From Hydractinia symbiolongicarpus (taxonomy: Eukaryota; Cnidaria; Hydrozoa; Anthoathecata; Hydractiniidae), in NCBI RefSeq assembly GCF_029227915.1, contig NC_079875.1, positions 5,826,001 to 5,890,000 of the forward strand: 64,000 bases of DNA. Direction: 5' to 3'. Made by a program: the position numbers and the translations under genes. The notes under the pieces are model-generated. The model worked only from the letters and a program-made list of their open reading frames with translations, was not told the origin of the DNA and did not search any database. This document shows, piece by piece, positions 52,424 through 58,933 of the stretch (positions are counted from its first letter, which is position 1; the number at the start of each line of letters is the position of its first letter).

Positions 52424-53740
52424 ATGCCGATTAATCCAATATACGAAGGAGACGACTTTACGCCAGAGGAAAAAATTTCAGACGAGGATTTCAGTAGGCC
52501 TGATGCCAATTTCTCCACGCTAACACCAGATCGCCTGGCGCCAGGTCAGGAGCAAGATCAGGGTCAATCCGGCTCAGCACGAGGCGACCTTACGACAAGG
52601 CAGAGGGAAGAGCTACTAAAATCAAAGGTCGACGATCTTTACGAACACCTTGGTGAGGAGCTGGGGCAGCCAATCGCGAGATTTTATAACGAGTTTGAGG
52701 CACAAGGAAACCAGCTTCTTTTAGATGGCATAGAGATCACTAAAAGGAATGGTGAATTGAGGAGCGTTGCCGAGATAAAGAGGAGGCTAGGTACAAATCG
52801 CTTGCGAGAATTGGGGTTTACCGACTATACTACACCAAACAAAGGCAGTAAAGCAATGGCTCAGAAACTCCTTAATGAGATTGTTCATGTTGATCGCCTA
52901 GCGGCTCAGCAACAGAAGGCCGATGATATCGAAATGATGCCGCTGCTCGAGAACGTCCTTGATGAAACGGAGAGCCTGATTGAAGAGACTCCTTTTGGCT
53001 TCACAGAGCGTGAAAGAAGAGGGCTCAACCTCGAGCTTCAAACGCTAAAGGGTAACCTAAGGCACTTGAAAAACAAGATGATCTTCTACGACAGCGAGAT
53101 CGCCAAAGCAGAAGCCAAGGTGAAAAGGCTTGAGACGAAGAAACATGGGGCATCCGAAGAGCAGCAAACTATCTGGAACGAAGACATTGCAAAGGCTAGG
53201 GAAGAGCTAGAACGACTCCAAGATCAAAAGGAAGCAGTACGAGAAGCACACGGTTTACTATCATCTGACACTCAGAGCCAACTGCAAGCAATTAAGGAAA
53301 CGCTGATGAAAATCGCAGAAGGCGATAAATCTCTGGCTGAAAAGCTTAGAATCTTATTCAAGGAGCAAGGGATTACTATAGCTAGCATCGTGGCGGCTGT
53401 TGGTCTACTGATTTCTACCATCGTACTCGCAGTTACAGGTGGTGGTGGTTCCGCAACAGGTGCAGGAGGAAGTGCCGCAGGGAAGGGTTTCATACAAAAA
53501 CAGCTGGAAAGGCTTGGAAAATTTTTGAAATACTTAGCAGGTAAAGCAGGTGCGGCGCTACCAGGGATTATTGGCACGGTTGTCTCGTTCTTTTTCAGAG
53601 TGGCTGCGAGAGTTGTCGAATATGTAGGCAAGCATCTATACATGGCGATCGCTGCCGCTGCTGCTCTTGTTGTGGTATATGTTGGGAAGGGTGGCAGCGC
53701 GGAGCTACGCGCTTTGCCACATAGTTCCAAAAAATCGTAG
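52424..53740 (+). CDS. P2 coiled-coil and membrane protein (438 aa)
   Basis: Divergent from the capsid gene with a 33-bp gap. Acidic N-terminus with a variable linker holding LTPDRLAPG, then SKVDDLYEHLGEELGQ and ELRSVAEIKRRLGTNRL. A second DRLAA insert near residue 157 precedes MPLLENVLDE, then a long coiled coil (about 190-290, ETKKHGASEEQQ to REELERLQDQKEA). A hydrophobic segment (ASIVAAVGLLISTIVLAV), a Gly/Ser/Ala stretch and two more apolar parts near the end follow. The frame is intact. A fusion-like or capsid-internal membrane protein would fit; this is inference. Both DRLA inserts come from the GATCGCC repeat. Confidence 0.78.
   Translation: MPINPIYEGDDFTPEEKISDEDFSRPDANFSTLTPDRLAPGQEQDQGQSGSARGDLTTRQREELLKSKVDDLYEHLGEELGQPIARFYNEFEAQGNQLLLDGIEITKRNGELRSVAEIKRRLGTNRLRELGFTDYTTPNKGSKAMAQKLLNEIVHVDRLAAQQQKADDIEMMPLLENVLDETESLIEETPFGFTERERRGLNLELQTLKGNLRHLKNKMIFYDSEIAKAEAKVKRLETKKHGASEEQQTIWNEDIAKAREELERLQDQKEAVREAHGLLSSDTQSQLQAIKETLMKIAEGDKSLAEKLRILFKEQGITIASIVAAVGLLISTIVLAVTGGGGSATGAGGSAAGKGFIQKQLERLGKFLKYLAGKAGAALPGIIGTVVSFFFRVAARVVEYVGKHLYMAIAAAAALVVVYVGKGGSAELRALPHSSKKS
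52529..52545 (+). repeat. GATCGCC-family repeat inside coding sequence
   Basis: GATCGCCTGGCGCCAGG in frame as DRLAPG in the coiled-coil gene. P1 lacks it. Confidence 0.6.
52892..52911 (+). repeat. GATCGCC-family repeat, 20-bp copy inside coding sequence
   Basis: GATCGCCTAGCGGCTCAGCA, read as DRLAAQ in the coiled-coil gene. Identical to 53803-53822 and to the reverse of 56349-56368. Confidence 0.75.
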
Positions 53741-53742
53741 AT

Positions 53743-53775
53743 GATCTAGTATGTTGACAAAAAACATATTAGATC
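53743..53775. terminator. Hairpin between convergent P2 genes (coiled-coil and TM-anchored)
   Basis: GATCTAGTATGTT and AACATATTAGATC pair over 13 bp with one G-T type mismatch around a 7-base loop, right behind the stop at 53740. Its outer end runs into a GATCGCC repeat copy. Confidence 0.6.
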
Positions 53776-53831
53776 GCCTTGCGGCCGTGTCAGCAGAAGG
53801 GCGATCGCCTAGCGGCTCAGCAAGAGCAAGC
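53772..53831 (+). repeat. Two tandem GATCGCC-family repeats in an intergenic space
   Basis: The first copy GATCGCCTTGCGGC starts at 53772, on the outer end of the hairpin. The second is perfect at 53803-53822 and includes GCGATCGC at 53801-53808. Confidence 0.75.
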
Positions 53832-53849
53832 CCGTCTCAGCATGAGCAC

Positions 53850-54980
53850 CTATTTTTTAATCCATAGATATGCTAAGATGAGACCCACCCCCGCAGTAAC
53901 CAAGGTGGCCTTGGTGTCCTCGTGAAGGTTTCCATCTCCTAGATCTGACTGAGGTATCTTTTCAGACCCCCCGGTTAGGGACCTCGATAGCCCAGGTGGT
54001 GACCTTACTCGTTTTAAACCCCGAGGCTGTGTGGGCTTGTTGTTTAGGTCTAGCCTTATGCCAATCATCGCACTCGCCGGCGCGATCAAGATGTTGTTGT
54101 TATACCCCACAATTTTACCAATACGCAGGTTCATATCGGATGGTAGCATGTACACGTGGTGCATCACGGCAAAATTCACGGGGGTCCTGGCATATTGAAG
54201 CACCTTTTGAAACTCAGTGATATCGTGGCCTACGTTCTCCTCACGTTGTACCATGGCTTCGAATTTCTGTAGTAGTATCTGTCTCGCTGTAAAATTGTCA
54301 GCATCCGAACCTATAAGGGATGCCTTGGCATCAGCTTGGGACCCTAGTAGTAAAATCACGTAAACACGAATACTCTCGCTAAGCTTCGACAGACCTTCCG
54401 ATGTCAGGCCTTGGCTCGTAGGCATGATAAACTTGGCCCAATCACCATCTACTTGCGACCACCATCTACCATTTGTGAGCGAGGACATGAGAGCTTTAAA
54501 CTTGTATTGAGCATTAGGGTCGGCACCATATTCACGACAAATCTGGGCATATCCAGATGTAGAGTAGGGGTTCTCGTATTGGGAAAAGCCGTCATCGTAT
54601 GGTATGGGTACCTTCATTCTCGCTAGGATACGCCGCATGTGGTAATAGACGTGGAATTTAAAGATACTGTTGATGAGAGGCACGGAGCCATTCAAGTGTT
54701 TGGCGGATATACCTAGGGCGGTACTAGCGCAATGACAGGCGAAATTAACTTGTATATTCCAGTAGCCAAGGGCTTGACCGGTCCAATTTACACTAACCGG
54801 GTCGTTCAACAGGTTAGTGGGGACTTTTATAGGGTATTTCGTGAACATCGAGAAGGTCACAGGAATGTGTGATTCTGTAGAAACGTAGAGGTCTTGATGT
54901 TCTAGATTAATTACACCGAGGGGCCATTCTCCTCTATTGGACTTGTATTTTGCCTTGTGGTTATAGCTATAAATGTTCAT
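53850..54980 (-). CDS. P2 TM-anchored conserved protein (376 aa)
   Basis: Start MNIYSYNHKAKYKSNRG, central WNIQVNFACHCASTALGISA, then FKFHVYYHMRRILARM, a helical region and a long polar C-terminal part with a Pro/Arg/Ser-rich linker. It ends in a single membrane anchor (ATLVTAGVGLILAYLWIKK). The frame is intact; P1 has a decayed copy. It is divergent from the penton-like gene, only 18 bp away. No known fold recognised, but the tail anchor and its place among capsid genes point to a virion or assembly role. Confidence 0.75.
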   Translation of the reverse strand: MNIYSYNHKAKYKSNRGEWPLGVINLEHQDLYVSTESHIPVTFSMFTKYPIKVPTNLLNDPVSVNWTGQALGYWNIQVNFACHCASTALGISAKHLNGSVPLINSIFKFHVYYHMRRILARMKVPIPYDDGFSQYENPYSTSGYAQICREYGADPNAQYKFKALMSSLTNGRWWSQVDGDWAKFIMPTSQGLTSEGLSKLSESIRVYVILLLGSQADAKASLIGSDADNFTARQILLQKFEAMVQREENVGHDITEFQKVLQYARTPVNFAVMHHVYMLPSDMNLRIGKIVGYNNNILIAPASAMIGIRLDLNNKPTQPRGLKRVRSPPGLSRSLTGGSEKIPQSDLGDGNLHEDTKATLVTAGVGLILAYLWIKK

Positions 54981-54998
54981 GTTTCTTTAAGAATAAAC

Positions 54999-56327
54999 AT
55001 GAGACAGCTGTATGTCACGGATATAGAGAAGCCTACGATTTTTGACGATTACCTAGGGCAGGACACGAGAATTGCCCTGAAATCGATAAGTATCAGGCCC
55101 GTATGGCTGAACCTCTACAGTAACAACGATTTTACAATACGCAAAGTAGGACCTGATCAGACTGTTACCCGAATTGAAATAATGAACGGTCTGTACAAGA
55201 TCGAGGATATCGCGGCCATCGTCAACAATCAAGAACAGGACAAGATTAAGCTGTTTGTCCTGAAAAATGGACTCTGTAGGCTTAGGGTTAGTGACGGGTA
55301 TACTGTGGTAATCCATCGAAAACTGCAGGAGCTTATGGGGCTACCCTACGACCCTGCAAAAAAGTATTTTACCAAAGGCGACTATGACAGCTACTACAAA
55401 ACTGATGTATACCAGCGGTTGAGACTCGTTTGCCCCCAGCTGAATGAAGATGATTGCCTACTGGATGGAAAGAAATCAAAAATTCTTGCTTTGCTTCCCA
55501 CGAAAGAGTTAAACGCGTGGGGAGACATGCTTACATGGAGTTTTGACACCCCAATCTACCTTCCTTTGAAAGGCTCAACAGACAGACTGGAGTTTATGCT
55601 GACAGACGAGTATCATCATGAAAAAAATGTTTCGTTCGTCGGAATTACGATGCATTTACTCATAGAATTAATGACTGATACAATGAAGCTTTACCCAACT
55701 TTGCCGCCAAGTGCGCCTGAGCATGAGCCTGATCGCCTGGCGGAAGAAAGTCAGGTCTACAGGCTCAAGAAGATCGAAGAAATTGAGCAGTACCTGCGTG
55801 CTGAGATCAAGGAGAGAGAAAAACTATACAAAAAGTTCAAGCTTTGGGGAATGGGGCTTCGGTATGCTGATCATGGCATGATTGCTGTTACAGTCATCAC
55901 CTCCGCAGCAGGTATTGCCACGCTTGCAACCGGATTTGGAGCCCCCATAGCAATTGGTCTTGAAGCCGCGGCTCTTGCAGTGGGAATGGGCCAGGTAGGT
56001 CTCAAGAATGCCTCGAAGCGACTAGAGCACAAGGTGCACAAGCACGAATGCATCAAACTCCTGGCAGAGTCGAAGCTAGACACTGTATACGATAAGATTT
56101 CCAGGGCGATCCAAGATGGTACAATTTCAGACTACGAGTTTACATGGATCATGCAGGAAAAACAGCGCTACATGATACTCAAGGAGCAGATCCGACAACG
56201 AACGAAAAAGGCTGTGAAATCCATCAACGAGAATGAACGCGCAGAGTTACTGGCGCAAGGCAGGCAAGAAGCCAAAGATGAAATTTTGAAAAAACTTCAA
56301 TCTGCGCAGTATGCCAGCGCTACTTAG
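54999..56327 (+). CDS. mCP: P2 penton-like minor capsid protein fused to helical membrane protein
   Basis: Residues 1-224 (MRQLYVTDIEKPTIFDDYL to ITMHLLIEL) match the P1 penton-like gene and have the beta-strand pattern of Polinton minor capsid proteins (DGKKSKILALL, WSFDTPIYLPL, TDRLEFML). From MTDTMKLYPTLPP on, the protein matches the separate P1 gene at 23357: charged helix, Gly/Ala-rich apolar centre (ITSAAGIATLATGFGAPIAIG), helical C-terminus. In P1 the two are split by TAA and a new ATG; in P2 that TAA reads TTA, so one frame of 442 codons results. A DRLAEE insert near 240 stems from the GATCGCC repeat. AGAATAAAC precedes the ATG. Confidence 0.82.
   Translation: MRQLYVTDIEKPTIFDDYLGQDTRIALKSISIRPVWLNLYSNNDFTIRKVGPDQTVTRIEIMNGLYKIEDIAAIVNNQEQDKIKLFVLKNGLCRLRVSDGYTVVIHRKLQELMGLPYDPAKKYFTKGDYDSYYKTDVYQRLRLVCPQLNEDDCLLDGKKSKILALLPTKELNAWGDMLTWSFDTPIYLPLKGSTDRLEFMLTDEYHHEKNVSFVGITMHLLIELMTDTMKLYPTLPPSAPEHEPDRLAEESQVYRLKKIEEIEQYLRAEIKEREKLYKKFKLWGMGLRYADHGMIAVTVITSAAGIATLATGFGAPIAIGLEAAALAVGMGQVGLKNASKRLEHKVHKHECIKLLAESKLDTVYDKISRAIQDGTISDYEFTWIMQEKQRYMILKEQIRQRTKKAVKSINENERAELLAQGRQEAKDEILKKLQSAQYASAT
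55713..55743 (+). repeat. GATCGCC-family repeat inside the penton fusion gene
   Basis: GAGCATGAGCCTGATCGCCT and GGCGG, in frame as PEHEPDRLAE. P1 has a shorter unrelated linker here. Confidence 0.6.
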
Positions 56328-56348
56328 AGTCTCCACCTGCTTACAGAG

Positions 56349-56393
56349 TGCTGAGCCGCTAGGCGATCTAATATGTTGGTTAACATACTAGAC
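56349..56393. terminator. Palindromic repeat plus hairpin between convergent P2 genes
   Basis: A perfect reverse copy of the 20-bp repeat (56349-56368) runs into a hairpin TCTAATATGTT and AACATACTAGA (56367-56393, one mismatch). The same combination, in opposite orientation, stands at 53763-53784. Confidence 0.6.
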
Positions 56394-56648
56394 GATTACT
56401 TCTCCCGTATCTTGATCTATGAGCAAGTCGCCATCATGTACGACACGTCGCTGAGCGAGATCCCTCAAATATTGAGCTAGATTTTTCTGCCATGCAATTT
56501 TAACACAAGGCTCGCAGTACGGTCCGTCCGTTTGTGTCGACGCATCCTTATACTTGACTTTGCATATGGCTTCAAAGAGGTCTATTCGCTTCAACGTGGA
56601 GTACCCTTTGAGACCTAAGGCTTTAGCTTCCTGTCGCAGTTTGTCCAT
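56388..56648 (-). CDS. P2 SAP-domain small protein (86 aa)
   Basis: LRQEAKALGLKGYSTLKRIDL at residues 4-24 fits a SAP helix-extension-helix, which binds AT-rich DNA. Then KYKDASTQTDG, CEPC (a CxxC pair), a helix, and DLLIDQDTGEVIV. The frame is intact and matches the frameshifted P1 gene at 24040-24313. ACATAAACAA precedes the ATG. A link to the TIRs or genome packaging is possible but not shown. Confidence 0.75.
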   Translation of the reverse strand: MDKLRQEAKALGLKGYSTLKRIDLFEAICKVKYKDASTQTDGPYCEPCVKIAWQKNLAQYLRDLAQRRVVHDGDLLIDQDTGEVIV

Positions 56649-56682
56649 TTGTTTATGTAGCTGAGCACAACCAGGCTTTTAT

Positions 56683-56708
56683 TTTTGTGACTGTCTCCAG
56701 TCACAAAA
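56683..56708. terminator. Hairpin ahead of P2 right-end genes
   Basis: TTTTGTGACTG and CAGTCACAAAA are perfect complements (11 bp) with loop TCTC. It lies 10 bases behind the stop of the leftward gene at 56718. Confidence 0.6.
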
Positions 56709-56717
56709 GATTAATTT

Positions 56718-57016
56718 TTAGTCTTCCACTTCCACAAGGTCGTAATCATAGTAAAATTGACCAGGATTCTTCGTATATTGTTTCTTTCCCAGTGATTTGA
56801 TGAACATGTTCGACCTATCAAAGCTTCTCTCAGTACACTCGTTGCCCATGCTCGAAATCGTTCACCATCACAATCGATCAATGTGATGACAGTTGCATCA
56901 CCTTTTTTTGATCTTGATCTCTTCAACATACTCAATTTTGAACATCACCCCACTTCATAATGCTCTCGTGTTCTGATTTCAAGGCATCAAATTGTTCTGC
57001 AGATAGGAAAGGCATC
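56718..57016 (-). pseudogene. P2 small protein, possible OB-fold DNA-binding, frameshifted
   Basis: Three pieces in order: MPFLSAEQFDALKSEHESIMKW from 57016, then IEYVEEIKIKKGDATVITL with DGERFRAWATSVLREAL, then CTERSFDRSNMFIKSLGKKQ and an acidic end DYDLVEVED (stop at 56718). Two frameshifts (near 56945 and 56840) separate them. The middle, a beta-rich block with RFRAWATS, is what one sees in small single-strand-binding OB folds; this is a weak call. About 99 codons. P1 has an unrelated gene here. Confidence 0.45.
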
Positions 57017-57065
57017 TCTTTATTATAGATTTTTTAAACCTCAACCAGGATCAAAATACTGGATA

Positions 57066-58001
57066 TTACTTCCATAATTTAGATATCTCGCGCTTTTCTT
57101 CCTCATCTACACACCAATTCCAATATCGATCCGGATGCCACGCCACTGGCATTACCTCATTCCATAGTTTTGTATAAAAATTACGCTTGTGATGATGCCG
57201 CAGCAATTCATCATGAATGACATCAAAACCACGCAGCAATACAACAATCTCGCTGTGACCATTTTCAGCTGCAAGGTTCATGGCCCAATTAAACTTCGTC
57301 GCACCCCATTCTTTGCACAGTTTAACAATCCCGATGTGACCATTTCCAGCTGCAAGTCTCATGGCCCAATTAAAGTTCGTCGCACCCCATTCTTTGCACA
57401 GTTTAACAATCTCGATGTGACAATTTTCAGCTGCATTTTGTAGAGTCCAATTAAAGTCTGTCGCACCCCACTCTTTGCACAGCTTAACAATCTCGCTGTG
57501 ACCATTTTCAGCTGCAAGTCTCATGGCCCAATTAAAGTCTGTCGCACCCAACTCTTTGCACAGTTTAAACATCTCGATGTGACCATTGAGAGCTGCATTT
57601 CGTAGAGGTAAATTAAAGTCCGTTGTCACCAGTTTGATGTCACGGTGCTTGCGAACGTTTTCCATGATCTTGCCAAACACGCTATTATTCCTCAGCTTAA
57701 AAAGGTCTTTCTTAAAATCATTTTTAGCTGTATTTTCTAGAGTCCCATAAAAGGTCGTCGCGCTTGTATGTGGTATGCGATCTAGAGCCCACCACCAAAA
57801 GTCCTCTCGCGCTTCTCTCTCTCTCTCGATTTCATCGTGCAGCGTCGTCCTTCCAGCAATTTGTTCCCTTGCTCTGTTATAATAAGAAGTAACAGTGTCT
57901 CGTACACTCTTCAGGCGATCGGCAAGAGCGTCGCGAGTTGCTGCTACCGGCGCTGAGACAGCGCTATATAATTTACTAATTGCATTCTTGAACCAACTCA
58001 T
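57066..58001 (-). CDS. P2 chimeric protein: PolB leader, PolB fragment, ankyrin-like repeats (311 aa)
   Basis: Residues 1-59 equal the PolB start because they lie in the TIR. Residues 89-128 hold [18 protein letters not shown] and [15 protein letters not shown], a palm-motif piece of a different Polinton-type PolB, not that of P2. Residues 129-259 form five units of 27 residues ([20 protein letters not shown] type) like short ankyrin repeats. The C-terminus has [18 protein letters not shown], a pattern seen in giant-virus ankyrin proteins as far as I recall. The frame is intact and driven by the right TIR, a mirror of the PolB promoter. Function unknown; protein binding is likely. Confidence 0.8.
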   Translation of the reverse strand: MSWFKNAISKLYSAVSAPVAATRDALADRLKSVRDTVTSYYNRAREQIAGRTTLHDEIEREREAREDFWWWALDRIPHTSATTFYGTLENTAKNDFKKDLFKLRNNSVFGKIMENVRKHRDIKLVTTDFNLPLRNAALNGHIEMFKLCKELGATDFNWAMRLAAENGHSEIVKLCKEWGATDFNWTLQNAAENCHIEIVKLCKEWGATNFNWAMRLAAGNGHIGIVKLCKEWGATKFNWAMNLAAENGHSEIVVLLRGFDVIHDELLRHHHKRNFYTKLWNEVMPVAWHPDRYWNWCVDEEEKREISKLWK

Positions 58002-58263
58002 TTCTCTTTATTATAAGTAGATTCAGACTTTAACTAACATCGGTCGCAATTTTAGTAGGGAATTTCCCTATTCAAACAGATTTGCGCATGCGCGTTTGTC
58101 AGCAGTTTTTGTCGTGTGCCGTCATGATGTCACGTGTTTTACTTATTTGAGGCATGATGAAATCTGTGACGTCACAGATTTTTTAGGGGGTCTAAAAGCA
58201 GCGTTTTTTAATAGGGATTTGACCGTCGAAAACCTAAAACCTGATTATATTACCTCCCTACTC
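57797..58263 (-). repeat. P2 right terminal inverted repeat (467 bp)
   Basis: Reverse counterpart of 40312-40804. It carries GGGAATTTCCC (58058-58068), GCGCATGCGC (58084-58093) and TGACGTCA (58167-58174), and the first codons of the ankyrin-like chimera. Confidence 0.93.
58058..58174 (-). promoter_or_regulatory. P2 right-end regulatory cluster (kB, NRF1-like, CRE)
   Basis: Same order and spacing as on the left end, now upstream of the chimera gene at 58001. The kB site differs by one base from the left copy but keeps the consensus. Confidence 0.5.
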
Positions 58264-58269
58264 TAGCTG
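58264..58269. repeat. P2 right target-site duplication
   Basis: TAGCTG, against TAGCTA on the left. Confidence 0.75.
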
Positions 58270-58933
58270 ACGTCGCATGATTTTCTTCTTTTTTAGAGAC
58301 AATGTTGATTATGGATGAAAACTTTTTTTCATCAGCCTAACCGACTCTTCCCGAAAACGCCGATTTTTTTGGTTTTGGTTTTGGGAGAGGTTGGAATTTT
58401 TTACTTAAATATGTTGATCCTATAACTTTTGGTCTTTCCACAACCAAATTTCTCTGCAACACGAGGCCTTAAACCTAATTATTTATTTCGATTATTGAAC
58501 GATAATTACAGTTCGAAAGGTTTTATTTTAGTTGAAAACTTCAACGGTATACAAAATCTCAAAAACACGTGCGTGTGCGTCCAGGACTTTTCCGCGAACT
58601 CCTGCTAAATGCGCACCCCAATGCATTTCGGTATTACGCAACAATACGTCATATTTGAATGACGTAATTCTAATAATAATAATTTAAATTTAAAACCACG
58701 GAATCGCATTTTGGATAAAGCATCTTCCGTTAAAAAGTTGGGTAGTTGGGTAGTTCAGCGACGAGAGTTACACCTACCATACCTACCATTTTTGTTTTTA
58801 TGAAAAGCCGGCTGCCGAATGTTCCGTAAAAATGATATTTGATTCGTTCAAAATGCCGTCACCGGTTTTGCTAAATTCCACACAGCGCAGTCTTGGCACT
58901 TGAAGCGGAACTAGTTTAGGGACAAATTTTTCA
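58270..58933. other. Inner spacer of the palindrome, right side
   Basis: No gene. It contains the inner inverted-repeat copy at 58692-58749 and repeated GGGTAGTT units near 58740; similar ACTACCC units occur near 62700. Confidence 0.5.
58692..58749. repeat. Inner short inverted repeat, right copy
   Basis: Reverse counterpart of 40058-40110 (AACCACGGAATCGCATTTTGG and following bases). Confidence 0.7.

Larger units (their letters stand above)
40312..58263 (+). mobile_element. Polinton/Maverick element 2 (P2), 17.95 kb
   Basis: Ends are GAGTAGGGAGGTAATATAAT and its reverse complement. They are flanked by TAGCTA (40306-40311) and TAGCTG (58264-58269), a 6-bp target duplication with one mismatch, the size Polinton integrases make. 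It codes for PolB, integrase, packaging ATPase, capsid and penton-like proteins plus accessory genes including Fic, HNH, BRO-like and ankyrin-like. Most genes are open; known defects are listed per gene. It is inserted inside the giant inverted repeat, next to the pogo relic. Confidence 0.96.
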
